Of a stretch of DNA of 64,000 nucleotides, positions 46,401-52,625 are shown one piece after another. The notes beneath the pieces were generated by a model that ran no database searches, was not told the origin of the DNA, and saw nothing but the letters and a program-made list of their open reading frames with translations. The translations under genes and the position numbers were made by a program. The stretch is from Variovorax saccharolyticus (GTDB lineage: Bacteria; Pseudomonadota; Gammaproteobacteria; Burkholderiales; Burkholderiaceae_C), in the NCBI RefSeq assembly GCF_030316765.1, contig NZ_JASZYT010000004.1, forward strand, positions 434,001 to 498,000, written 5' to 3'. Numbering within the stretch: position 1 is the first letter of the stretch; each line of letters opens with the position of its first letter.

Positions 46401-48342
46401 TCAGCGCGCCCAGGTCGAGCGGCAGTCCGAGCAGGTTCGTGCGGACCGCGTCGGTGACGAACTCGTCGATCTCGTTGCCTTCCTGGCGGGTCATGCCGCG
46501 CACGATGGCGCCAGCCGCCTGCGCGGGGGTCAGGGTGCCGTTCTCGTTGAATTCGAGCGGGTTGAGGAATGCTTCGATCAGGTCGACATCGTTCGGCACG
46601 AAGGTGGGAGACAGGCGGTCCACGCTCTCGGTCAGCATCGAGTGGCCGACGCGGAACACCGCGTGCGCGAACTCGGCGACGATAGCCGGATTGATGGTGG
46701 TGTCGTAGTTGGTCTCGGGCAGGAACGCGTCGACGTTCGGCTGCATCTTGCGCGCGAACTCCTCGAACACGAGGTGCTGGTACTGCATCTCGGTGGCGAA
46801 GCGGGCGGCCTGGAAGATGCGTTCGCCGTTCCAGACGCCGGGCGACAGCTGCCACGAGGCAATGAAGGCGGCATCCCCGGTAGCCATCACCGTGGCCTTG
46901 ATCTCGTCGACCTGGCGGTTGTGCTCGGAGTGGAACACGTGGTGGACGGCCGTCAGCGCGATGTTCTCGTTGCCGCGGCCGTCGCCGGTGATGAAGTGCC
47001 GATCGAGCAGTTCGTTGTCGTAGGTGCCTTGTTCCGAGAGGCCGATCAGGTTGTCGCTGTCGGCTTCCATCAGCGCGCCCGTCTGGCTGTTCACCGGATT
47101 GGCGGCGTGCGCGATGTCGTTCAGGAAGGCATGGCCGGTGCGCAGCGCGTTGACCTCGAAGGTGTTGATCGGGTTGGCGGCAGTGCCGGATACCACGACG
47201 TCGTCCGCCGTGTTCCGGATGCCGTCCAGGCCGGCGCCGGTGATGACCTGGGCAAAGCCGTTGGCGTCGGGGATGAACTTGCCGTAGGGGTCGGTCCGCA
47301 GCTCGGGCAAGTTGAGAACGTCGTAGTCGGTGAGTTCGATGCCGAGCATCAGGGCCTGTGCCTTGACCTCGCCCCAGGTGGTGAGACCGCCGTTGGAGCC
47401 GTCGAGCAGCTTGCCGGTGGCGACGGGGTGGAGACCATTAGGCCCGGGCGCCATGACGTACTCTCGCAGGAACACCTGGTGCGAAGCGTGCGAGGTGTAG
47501 GTCTGGTTCTGGTCGACGAAAGGTGTCGTCTGGTTGGTCTGCTCGCGCACGTCATCAAGGCTCTCGTCGACGACGGTCGCGGGGTCGTCGCCCACGACCC
47601 CATCCGGGCCTGGCAGGTTGGTGGCGCGCGTCAGCACCATGAAGCGCTGGTTGAGGGGCAGGTCATCGCCGGTGCCGAACTGGCCGTCGGCGCCGGCGAT
47701 CAGGGGATCGTCCGCCTGGAGCGGGATGAACACCGTTCCGTTTCCACCCTTGTTGACGAGGTCGAGCCCGTGGTCGAAGAACTGGCCGAAGAAAGTGAAC
47801 CATGAATTGAACGGGGCCGACAGGCCCTCGTCCGGTGTCACGTTGGGAATCTGCAGCAGCGTTCCGGCGGGCACGACGGCACCCGCGGTGCCATCGGCGT
47901 TCGCGTAGTGCAGCACCTGTTCGACGAAGACCCCCAGCCCCGCGTCCACGAAGGCCTGTGCGGCCGCCGGGTTGTTGCTGGTCATGTCGGCGACCAGGTT
48001 GCTGATCAGGCGCGGGTCGGCGTCGGCCACGTCGCCGAGGGCGCCGTAGTCCGTGTTCGTGATCGGGCCGGCGGGGCCCTCGGGGCCATCCGGATCGAAG
48101 CTGTCGCCGTCCGCGTCGTTCTGGTGAGCCGGGTCGACGAGGCGCGGGAAGGGCTGGTCCGCGGCACCGAAGTTGGTCTGCCCCGGCATCAGGTTGTTGT
48201 ACGTCCCGTCGACCGTTCGCAAGCCGAGTGGCGCAAAAGTGTTCGGCATGAGGCTCGCGAGATCCGTCCCCGCTGCGTGCGCCTCCGCGACAAGAATCTG
48301 CTGAAGAATGAAGTCGAGATCGGACCTAATCAGCGATGCCAT
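37495..48342 (-). CDS. Giant secreted RTX protein with two tandem animal-type haem peroxidase domains
   Basis: About 3,615 residues, first gene of the operon. Module 1 (about 1-1440): peroxidase with distal H191 (FFGQFFDHGLD), GDGRGNEN for the catalytic Arg, VHHVFHSEHNR, proximal H567 (FRVGHSML) and IARGRDTGIP; then RTX repeats and an Ig-like segment. Module 2 (about 1444-2740) repeats the plan with distal H1603 and proximal H1976 (YRFGHSML). Two Ig-like segments, a long RTX block (about 2957-3547) and a C-terminal ~80-residue region like type I secretion signals follow. No N-terminal signal peptide. ATG 48342 has GAGGAG at seven bases; a TTG start 15 bp earlier is less likely. The family (MopA-like) can oxidise Mn(II) or halides/phenols; the substrate here is unknown. 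Confidence 0.93.
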   Translation of the reverse strand: MASLIRSDLDFILQQILVAEAHAAGTDLASLMPNTFAPLGLRTVDGTYNNLMPGQTNFGAADQPFPRLVDPAHQNDADGDSFDPDGPEGPAGPITNTDYGALGDVADADPRLISNLVADMTSNNPAAAQAFVDAGLGVFVEQVLHYANADGTAGAVVPAGTLLQIPNVTPDEGLSAPFNSWFTFFGQFFDHGLDLVNKGGNGTVFIPLQADDPLIAGADGQFGTGDDLPLNQRFMVLTRATNLPGPDGVVGDDPATVVDESLDDVREQTNQTTPFVDQNQTYTSHASHQVFLREYVMAPGPNGLHPVATGKLLDGSNGGLTTWGEVKAQALMLGIELTDYDVLNLPELRTDPYGKFIPDANGFAQVITGAGLDGIRNTADDVVVSGTAANPINTFEVNALRTGHAFLNDIAHAANPVNSQTGALMEADSDNLIGLSEQGTYDNELLDRHFITGDGRGNENIALTAVHHVFHSEHNRQVDEIKATVMATGDAAFIASWQLSPGVWNGERIFQAARFATEMQYQHLVFEEFARKMQPNVDAFLPETNYDTTINPAIVAEFAHAVFRVGHSMLTESVDRLSPTFVPNDVDLIEAFLNPLEFNENGTLTPAQAAGAIVRGMTRQEGNEIDEFVTDAVRTNLLGLPLDLGALNIARGRDTGIPTLNDARREFFAMTQDSQLKPYTSWTDLAQHLKHEASVINFIAAYGTHATITSATTMADKRAAATLLVMGGAGEPADRLQFLNAEGTYATALGGVDHIDLWIGGLAEEQMPFGGLLGSTFNFVFETQMEALQNGDRFYYLSRLAGLNFLTEMENNTFAKLVMQNTDNVHLPADIFSTPGLILEVNPVNQFNDGLGAADPLTEDEGIIGEHIPLVIRNNPATPGNDSNYLRYTGDEHVVLGGTAGNDIMISSLGDDTIYGDAGNDRIEGGDGNDHILGGAGDDIITDRGGDDVIKGDDGNDVIHGGNGANLIVAGAGKDFVVTGEDVSEVFAGAGDDFILGSKTNLPTLGNEGHDWIELGTQDGTSGDSFDPTAQDNIIGNDVMISGGGFDELIGEGGDDIFSGSDGEDHFDGGSGFDWAIYKFDQYGVTADMIVNDFIELPATPSNAGIFDRFAFTEGLSGSAFADVLRGDDNDATLIAEAGAKGSVLTNIGLINGLAAILPTGITSFGGGNIILGGAGSDIIEGRGGDDIINGDAWLNVRIAVTGHVPQPGQPVITSVDSMKDLVPYMLSGEINPSQLSIVREIRMSDTPDFDTVSFSGPLANYSVFTGIDGVTTVSDNVGTDGTDTLRNVERLQFGDQSVVLAPLGLNAEPTGSLTIDFSGDDLVPSVNEVLTVSALGIGDTDNAGGNIGSRPVSYIWQYQPDPVNGAGIFRDIVSLGGDRPATADGTSFRVTPDLDGLVLRVRAVYKDDHGVLENVYSAPTAAVSGTIAVDPPPTPLPETLVNSEGVRFIRSDLQFILDQIIISERHAAGESLTDILPNSRVAFGLRTVDGSYNNLVQGQTGFGAADGLFPRLLDPAFREGYEGSGDVVDADPRVISNLIVDQTANNPATAGLGESISSPGLDGIFGTPDDKQVFFIPNTAPDEGLSAPFNAWMTFFGQFFDHGLDLVAKGGDGAIFVPLQSDDPLWAPGAPNFLMLTRATQFEGPGADGILVDDPTTAADESLDNTHQEAKNGTTPFVDQNQTYTSHPSHQVFLREYELNGESKPVSTGRLITNTSLDAEGNEIGGMATWSMVKAQARDMLGILLNDYDVVNLPLLRTDAYGKFIPAENGFAQVIINAGVDGILNTTDDVVAVGTPSEPVDTLLVNPARTGHAFLDDIAHNANPFNSQTGAALAADGDTTVGLTGPGYDNELLDAHFIAGDGRANENIALTAVHHVFHAEHNRLVEQTKAVIEASGDPAFIANWKLPDGSWNGERLFQAARFGTEMQYQHLVFEEFARKVQPQVDIFFAATQVYDTEIDPSIVAEFAHTVYRFGHSMLTETVDRYDPEFNVIGDSNPVMTGNQQLGLIAAFLNPLEFAASGPTPDEAAGALARGLTRQQGNQIDEFVTEALRNNLLGLPLDLATINILRGRDTGVPSLNAARRDFYEVTGDAQLKPYSSWVDLLPNLKNAPSLINFIAAYGTHATVTSAVSSAQKREAAMDLVFGDPLADPAFNVERLDFLNGTGTWAGINTGVEDIDFWIGGLAEKNMPFGGMLGSTFNFVFEEQMEKLQDGDRFYYLERTQGLNFLTELENNSFARMIMANTDATHLPGDVFSTPAFTLEVEQPAQFTGLGDDGRDDPVGDVLRDNPATAGGDTNFLQYSGEDHVVLGGTGANDIIIAGIGDDTLYGDGGNDRLEGGDGNDFVLGGAGDDIMTDLGGDDNMQGGDGNDAIHGGNGLNLILGGFGSDFIVTGEDPSEAFGGPGNDFILGARGNEFVFGNEGDDWIEHGMADGSAGENFDAFSRDETVGHDVFIGNTISDRMDGEGGDDIMVGNGGQVDRYEGGSGFDWAVFKDDQFGVTADLLLRAFDETPVPLSNATVLARFTSTEGMSGSAFGDVLSGDDNDANAAALSGATGSVLTNIGLIDGLQAMLDAMTGTAVTSFAGNIILGGDGSDIITGRGGNDIIDGDAWLNVELEAPAVGGVGTVRAKSMTELMDRVFSGELNPSQISIVREILSSDPNSPTFDPDFDTAVYSDVLANYDPVFNQETGYWEVTHWVDGVVGGEIGEDGVDILSNIERLQFSDQSLLIGFGVNSEPLGFLTISDTTPTEDQELTASALGVTDADNPGSGAITGPISYFWQAEVRPGIFEDILIEGAGGEVARATGPTFTPNGFHAGLVLRVRAIYKDANDVLENVYSAPTAPVLSNNEAPLGVLRISDTTPTETYALQAINEITDADGLPGTFTFQWQQSAVGGGGAFTNIANAIGDNFTPGQDQVNRQIRVVMSYTDLQGHPETVTSAATIVTGDFIAENPANQTLTGNAGQDEIHGGGGTDTLNGLAGDDLLDGGNDNDTVNGGAGNDTLLGGAGADSLAGGTENDTMTGGADNDTVNGAAGNDVILATVGDGSDIYAGGAGVDTYDLSATSAGATVTTASSSSAETGSDQLDAIENIIGSQGNDSITLNGGANLIDGQGGDDTLNAGAGNDTVHGGLGNDTIAGGTGVDTLNGNDGDDTFNYVIGDGSDAIDGGDGTNDRVNISGGPGAAAQTLAVVLAGNAIAAFAGSTVAGIEAYTADLGGGVDTLTYGTTATAVAVNLSTGSATGFESIAGIENVTGGSGNDTLIGDAGANALVGGAGDDAMTGGAGADSVNGGAGNDTFFAAVGDNNDTYVGAAGTDDTYDLSATTAAATVNLVLGTASSADIGTDSLATIEHVIGTSAGDTLTGGAGANTLEGGGGADIISGGGGADMILGGAGNDTLNGEAGADIITGGLDNDTANGGAAADTFIATLNDGNDTYIGDTGSDTYDLSATTAGATITTTTASGADTGSDTLNAIENIIGSQGNDTITLDAGANTVHGQDGNDTISTGAGADHITGGLGNDTMNGGAGNDIFAFAPGFGNDTIIGFDASPDALNAQDRIDISAYGFDSATFATSVVITDTGPDVLIEIEGLNSILLVGVPGNGVNAVTEADFILTA
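37700..39470 (-). repeat. RTX calcium-binding nonapeptide repeats, block 3 (C-terminal)
   Basis: Encodes many GGxGxDxUx repeats (for example LDGGNDNDTVNGGAGNDTL) over about residues 2957-3547 of the peroxidase, broken into sub-blocks by short TYDLSATSAGATV-like inserts that recur about four times. Calcium-triggered folding outside the cell is the known role of such repeats. Confidence 0.9.
40530..41425 (-). repeat. RTX calcium-binding repeats, block 2 (after peroxidase domain 2)
   Basis: Encodes nonapeptide repeats such as DGGNDRLEGGDGNDFVLGG and a later GGDGSDIITGRGGNDIIDG, with a non-repeat insert between, at about residues 2307-2604. Its arrangement copies block 1, part of the tandem duplication. 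Confidence 0.88.
44760..45665 (-). repeat. RTX calcium-binding repeats, block 1 (after peroxidase domain 1)
   Basis: Encodes repeats such as DAGNDRIEGGDGNDHILGG and later GGAGSDIIEGRGGDDIING at about residues 894-1194 of the peroxidase, with the same insert (VTADM... region) as block 2. Confidence 0.88.
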
Positions 48343-48445
48343 TTCGATTCTCCTCAAGACGTTCCCATGTCAGGGCCCGAACCTCGGCCAACTCGAATTG
48401 GTTCAAGGACCCCCAAAACTGGCAACAAATCGTGCACGGCGCTAC

Positions 48446-48474
48446 CCGGCAACTTCTCTCTGAGAAGTTGCCGG
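48446..48474. promoter_or_regulatory. Perfect 13-bp inverted repeat (hairpin) in the peroxidase leader
   Basis: CCGGCAACTTCTC (48446-48458) and GAGAAGTTGCCGG (48462-48474) enclose a 3-base loop. No T-run follows on either strand, so it is not a classical terminator. It lies about 105 bp before the peroxidase start codon and would be in the 5' leader if the promoter at 48762-48790 is used. Could be an mRNA-stability/attenuation element or an operator. Confidence 0.6.
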
Positions 48475-48761
48475 ATCAGGCCTTGGGAGTGGGGGTCAGG
48501 ACCGACGTCGTCGGCCGACGGCACGCCAGCGGCTGTCGCTGGCGTCGCGAGCTGTGCGCGATGAGGTGATGCAAACGCAGTCCGTAGAGGCGTGGCAACG
48601 CCGTTCGATACGAACCGTGGACGTGACGTGGGGCCTAGACATATATCCTCCGCCGGATGCCTTGATCTTGTAAAGCGGACTTACGTCGGCGCGCCGGTCA
48701 TCCACTCTTGCGAGTGTGCTTGCGGTGGTCGATGCTGATGACTTGCGTCACCAACAGACAC

Positions 48762-48819
48762 AATGTACAAGTTCTGTCCCACGAAGGCAAACCTTTTTTC
48801 TTACATTACCATGTGTAAG
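48762..48819 (-). promoter_or_regulatory. Candidate promoter and upstream operator for the peroxidase operon
   Basis: On the minus strand TTGCCT (48790-48785) and TACATT (48767-48762) are 17 bp apart. Ten bases upstream is the inverted repeat CTTACA-N8-TGTAAG (48800-48819). The segment is the most AT-rich of the region. A start near 48755 gives a leader of about 410 bases including the 13-bp hairpin. Confidence 0.4.
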
Positions 48820-49116
48820 CTGACTAACACCTGACTTGATAAGAAATAGCGAGGGGGACTTCCGTCGGCCCGCTCGACCGAGCGTCGTCTCGAGGTATGG
48901 CGGTGTGGACGGGATGGAGCATCCCGACACACAACAGCGCAACTAGTCGCAGCGCCCTGGTAGCCGATCGCCGCAAGGCAGCGCGCCCAGGTCGTGCAGC
49001 TCGGCCCTCGCCGCCTTTACCGCCTTCACCGCCGTGTCGCCGTTGCCGCAGCCGCGTGTCGCGCAGCGTGCGTCGTCCCATTGATCCCAGCGTGTGCTCT
49101 AATCGCAAGATGACAT

Positions 49117-49138
49117 TTGGCATGTTGACAAATGCCAA
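49117..49138. promoter_or_regulatory. Likely GntR autoregulatory operator
   Basis: TTGGCAT-N8-ATGCCAA is a 7-bp perfect inverted repeat 24 bp before the gntR start. Its spacer GTTGACAA, read on the other strand as TTGTCAAC, is the same core found in the divergent promoter palindrome at 53167-53192. Confidence 0.5.
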
Positions 49139-49161
49139 TTTCCTCCCAGAGACATCCAGGC

Positions 49162-49869
49162 ATGAGCACGACGACCAAGGCGCCCAGCGCCAAACCCGCC
49201 TTGCGGCAACTGCAGACCCTGCCCGAGCAGATCGCCGAGCGCATCTTCGAGTCGATCGCCAACGGCGACTACGGGCCGGGCGACCGCATTCGCGAAGAAG
49301 CGCTTTCCGAGCAGTTCGAAGTCAGCCGCGGCCCGGTGCGCGAAGCACTGCGCATCCTCGAGAAGGACGCGGTGGTGCGCATACTTCCCAATCGCGGCGC
49401 CCATGTCACGCAGCTCTCGATCAAGGAGGTGGCCGACATCTTCGAGATCCGTCGCACCCTGTCCGGCGCAATGATCGCCCGCCTGTCGGTCGATGACGCC
49501 GCACGCCTGGCGGCTGCCATCGATGCCGACGTCCGGACGCTCGATGCGCTGGCCCAGGAGCCCGATGGCAGCGCCGAGTACTTCCAGACCTCCTACCGTC
49601 TCAGCCGCACCCTGCGCGAGGCGTGCAGCAACGAGCGCATGGGCGAGATCCTGGCTTCGCTGTCGCGCCAGACCTTGCGCTACACGCAGCTCGGCCTGGC
49701 GACGCCGGCCCGGCGCAAGGAGTCGGCGCGCAACTGGCGCGTCATGCAGAAGGCCATGAAGGCAGGCAACGTCCAGGCCGCCGCCGAAGCGGCCGAGAAG
49801 CTGATCGAGGACTCCAAGCGCGAAGCCATCAAGCAGCTCGAGGCGCGTCCGTCGGCCATCGCCGGCTGA
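49162..49869 (+). CDS. GntR-family transcriptional regulator (FCD/FadR subfamily)
   Basis: 235 residues. An N-terminal winged HTH (about 15-85; RIREEALSEQFEVSRGPVRE) and an all-helical C-terminal FCD domain with DIFEIRRTL. ATG 49162 is preferred to ATG 49132, which lies inside the inverted repeat. The gene is convergent with the thiolase/ligase/DUF35 operon. Its own upstream operator shares a TTGTCAAC core with the promoters of that operon and of the divergent BCCP/carboxyltransferase operon, so it probably represses both, with a CoA ester or acid as inducer. Confidence 0.9.
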   Translation: MSTTTKAPSAKPALRQLQTLPEQIAERIFESIANGDYGPGDRIREEALSEQFEVSRGPVREALRILEKDAVVRILPNRGAHVTQLSIKEVADIFEIRRTLSGAMIARLSVDDAARLAAAIDADVRTLDALAQEPDGSAEYFQTSYRLSRTLREACSNERMGEILASLSRQTLRYTQLGLATPARRKESARNWRVMQKAMKAGNVQAAAEAAEKLIEDSKREAIKQLEARPSAIAG

Positions 49870-49884
49870 GGTCGTCTAGCGGCC

Positions 49885-51057
49885 CTAGTCCGCAGCGCCG
49901 AGGACCATGACCATGTACGCGGACATGACCAGCCCGCCGGCCTGAAGCAGGCAGTTGCGCGCATTCGGCACCTGGCGCTCGCCGCAGTCGCCGCGCAACT
50001 GGCGCACCGATTCGATCATCAGCGGCATGCCGAACATGCCCCCGTGATTGAATGACAGTCCACCGCCCGAGGTGTTCATCGGGAACGCGCCCCCCGGCGC
50101 GATGCGCCCGCCTTCGACGAAGGCCCCGCTCTCGCCGCGCCCGCAGAAGCCCAGTTCCTCGAGGCCGATCAGCACGTTGATCGTGAAGGCGTCGTAGATC
50201 TGCACGATGTCGATGTCCGGGCGGCCCAGGCCGGCGCGTTGCAGCGCGAGGCGGCCCATCGCGGCGAGCACGCCGTTGTCGATCCAGTCGTCGATGCCGA
50301 AGGGCGTGGCGTGCTGGATGTACTGCTCGGCGAAGCCCCGCACCAGCACCGGCGGGCGGCGCAGGTCGCGCGCCCGCTCGGCCCGCACCAGCACGATCGC
50401 GCCGGCGCTGTCGCTGACCTGGCAGATGTCGAACTTGCGCAGCGGGTCGGCGATCATCGGCGCCGCCAGGTAGTCTTCCATCGTCAGCGGCGAGCGGGCG
50501 ATGGCGTCCGGATTGAGCTGCGCCCAGCGCCTGGCTGCCAGCGCGACCTCGCCCAGGTCCTCCGGGCGGGTGCCGTAGCGATGCATGTGCAGGCGCGCCT
50601 GCATCGCATAGAAGCCGATCGGGCTCAGCATGCCGTAGGGGAGCACGAACTGGCCGCTGGGCATGCGCGCATCCTGTGCATGCCCGCCGCGCTGGCGGCT
50701 GCGGTCCAGCCGCTGGGTGCTGCCGTAGGTGATCAGGGCAGCCTCGCAGAGCCCGGCCTCCATCGCCGCCATCGCATGGGCGACATGCGTCAGGTTCGAC
50801 TGGCCGCCGACGACGGTGCTGTCGACATGACGCGGCGACAGGCCCATGTACTCCGTGACCAGCAGCCCCGCGGCGCGGTCGTCCCAATGGGCGAAGACAC
50901 CATCGATGTCGGTAGGCTTCAGCCCGGCATCGAGGATCGCCTGCCGCGCCGCTTCGCATTGCAGCGACAGGGCGGTGTCGCCCGGCCGGGCCTTTCCCAT
51001 GCCGGCCTCGCCGACGCCCACGACGGCATAGCGGCCGCTCAGCGCTTTCGGGTCCAT
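49885..51057 (-). CDS. Thiolase-like protein (SCP-x/Ltp2 type, nucleophilic Cys apparently missing)
   Basis: 390 residues of the thiolase fold in the lipid-transfer-protein (SCP-x) group: YAVVGVGEAGMGK start, GLKPTDIDGVF, the C-terminal MNTSGGGLSFNHGGMFG. At the place of the usual active-site cysteine (motif like C-S/A-G) the sequence reads STVVGGQSN with no cysteine. Proteins of this group paired with DUF35 partners, such as Ltp2, act as retro-aldolases on CoA thioesters, so an aldolase role is plausible. It ends an operon with an acyl-CoA ligase (10 bp upstream) and a DUF35 protein. Confidence 0.84.
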   Translation of the reverse strand: MDPKALSGRYAVVGVGEAGMGKARPGDTALSLQCEAARQAILDAGLKPTDIDGVFAHWDDRAAGLLVTEYMGLSPRHVDSTVVGGQSNLTHVAHAMAAMEAGLCEAALITYGSTQRLDRSRQRGGHAQDARMPSGQFVLPYGMLSPIGFYAMQARLHMHRYGTRPEDLGEVALAARRWAQLNPDAIARSPLTMEDYLAAPMIADPLRKFDICQVSDSAGAIVLVRAERARDLRRPPVLVRGFAEQYIQHATPFGIDDWIDNGVLAAMGRLALQRAGLGRPDIDIVQIYDAFTINVLIGLEELGFCGRGESGAFVEGGRIAPGGAFPMNTSGGGLSFNHGGMFGMPLMIESVRQLRGDCGERQVPNARNCLLQAGGLVMSAYMVMVLGAAD

Positions 51058-51067
51058 GTCTGTCCTT

Positions 51068-52612
51068 TCAGGCCTTGGCCGCCTCGGCGGCGAGCTGGGC
51101 GCGCACATCCTTCTTGAGCACCTTGCCGACCGGGCTGCGCGGCAGCGTCGGCCAGAACGCGACCTGCTTGGGCGTCTTCAGGCTGCCGAAGCGCGTCTTG
51201 CACAGGTCGATGATCTCGTCGGCGGACGCGCTGCTGCCGGCCTTGAGTTCGACCACCGCGGTCAGGCGTTCGCCCCAGTCGGGGTCGGGCACGCCGACCA
51301 CCGCGCAGTCCTGCACCGCCGGGTGGCTCCAGATCACCTGCTCGATCTCGCTCGGGTAGATGTTGAATCCGCCGGAGATCACCATGTCCTTCTTGCGGTC
51401 GACCACATAGAGGAAGCCGTTCTCGTCGAACACGCCGATGTCGCCGGTGTGGTGCCAGCCGAAGGCACGGGCCTCGGCGGTGGCCTCCGGGTTGTTGAAG
51501 TAGCCCGGCGACACCAGCTCGCCGCGGGCCACGATCTCGCCGCGCTCGCCGGTCGGCACGATGTTGCCCTGGTCGTCCATCAGCGCCACCTCGCAGGCGC
51601 CCGAAGGGCGGCCGGCCGAGGCGAGGTGCTTGTCGAGCTCGGGGTCGCCGTGCACGAAATGGTCCTTGCGCGACAGGCAGGTGATCACGCCGGGCACCTC
51701 GGACTGGCCGTAGCTCTGCATGAAGACCTGGCCCCAGCGGGCCAGCCCCTCGCGCAGCTTGTCGACCGACATCGGCGCGGCGCCGTACAGCACGTATTCG
51801 AGCGAGGAGCAGTCGCGCGTCGCGACGTCGGGGTGCGCCAGCAGGCGATAGATCAGGGTGGGCGGCAGGAAGATGTGCGTCACGCGCTCGCGCTCGATCG
51901 CTTCCAGGATCACGCCGGGGTCGGCCGCGGGAGCGATCACGTTGCGCGTGCCGAAGCGCGACAGCGCGACCATGGTCGCGCCCGCGGCGTGCGTGAGAGG
52001 CGCGACCACCAGGTGCACCGGCTCCTTGCGCGGCGGCGTGAACTGGTTGGCGATGCGGTAGGCGGTCTCGAGCGAGCGGTGGCTCTGCATGATCGCCTTC
52101 GGCCGGCCGGTCGTGCCGCCCGAGGACTTGATGAGCGCGATGTCGTCCGGGTCGCGCTGTACGGCCACGCGCTGGCCGGCGAAGCTCTTCATCCAGCGGG
52201 CGATGTCTTCGCCGTCGCGCTCGAGTGGCCCGGTCAGGCCGATGACGCGCTTGAGCGTCGGTATCCCGGCCTTCAGGCGCTCGAGCTGCGGCGCGTATTG
52301 CGCGTGGCAGATCAACACCGCGACTTCGCAGAAGCTGGCGAACCAGACGATGTCCTCGATCGGGTCGCGGGCGTTGAGCGGCACGAAGACCGCGCCGCTG
52401 CGCATCACGCCCAGCATCGCCGGCAGCACCATCGGATGGTTGGGAGAGAGCACGGCCACGTGCGTGCCCGGCTGCACCTCGCGCACCAATGCGGCGGCCA
52501 CCGCGTGCGAGGCGTCGGCCGCTTCGCGGTAGGTCATGCGCAGCTCGCCGCCCTGGACGAACACGCGGTCGGGGAAGGCCGTGGCGCCGGCGTCGAAGGA
52601 ATCGATGATCAT
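51068..52612 (-). CDS. AMP-forming acyl-CoA synthetase
   Basis: 514 residues of the ANL superfamily. The P-loop region reads IKSSGGTTGRPKA, the A5-type motif YGQSEVPG, the A8 hinge YVVDRKKDMVISGGFNIYPSEIE and the C-terminal catalytic lysine in SPVGKVLKKD. Makes an acyl-CoA from a carboxylic acid with ATP through an adenylate. GGAG precedes ATG 52612. The middle gene of a DUF35-ligase-thiolase operon; substrate likely a branched or aryl-side-chain acid, undefined. Confidence 0.9.
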   Translation of the reverse strand: MIIDSFDAGATAFPDRVFVQGGELRMTYREAADASHAVAAALVREVQPGTHVAVLSPNHPMVLPAMLGVMRSGAVFVPLNARDPIEDIVWFASFCEVAVLICHAQYAPQLERLKAGIPTLKRVIGLTGPLERDGEDIARWMKSFAGQRVAVQRDPDDIALIKSSGGTTGRPKAIMQSHRSLETAYRIANQFTPPRKEPVHLVVAPLTHAAGATMVALSRFGTRNVIAPAADPGVILEAIERERVTHIFLPPTLIYRLLAHPDVATRDCSSLEYVLYGAAPMSVDKLREGLARWGQVFMQSYGQSEVPGVITCLSRKDHFVHGDPELDKHLASAGRPSGACEVALMDDQGNIVPTGERGEIVARGELVSPGYFNNPEATAEARAFGWHHTGDIGVFDENGFLYVVDRKKDMVISGGFNIYPSEIEQVIWSHPAVQDCAVVGVPDPDWGERLTAVVELKAGSSASADEIIDLCKTRFGSLKTPKQVAFWPTLPRSPVGKVLKKDVRAQLAAEAAKA

Positions 52613-52625
52613 CTGGTCTCCAGTT

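Larger units (their letters stand above)
48343..49161. other. 819-bp intergenic region between the peroxidase operon and gntR
   Basis: No convincing gene was found: short open frames on both strands lack ribosome sites and normal codon use. The part at about 48590-48860 is clearly lower in GC than its surroundings and holds the candidate peroxidase promoter and an inverted repeat; a perfect hairpin lies at 48446-48474. The stretch 48960-49060 is GC-rich with imprecise ACCGCCTT-type repeats and no evident role. Confidence 0.6.

Noticed and set aside
37132..47805. Very long plus-strand open frames opposite the giant peroxidase (over 1,700 codons each)
   Set aside because: They are mirror frames of a GC-rich repetitive gene: Val/Gly/Ala/Arg-rich with no domains, while the minus frame has two complete peroxidase domains and RTX repeats.
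48960..49060. ACCGCCTT-type short tandem repeats
   Set aside because: Imperfect and short; compatible with GC-rich drift, no evident function.
49075..49110. Promoter for gntR using TCTAAT at 49098
   Set aside because: No acceptable -35 sequence at 16-18 bp; left unassigned although the operator downstream seems good.
48824..49138. Minus-strand frame of about 100 codons before gntR
   Set aside because: No ribosome site, Arg/Gly-rich composition, and no similarity to a known fold; it covers the likely GntR operator.
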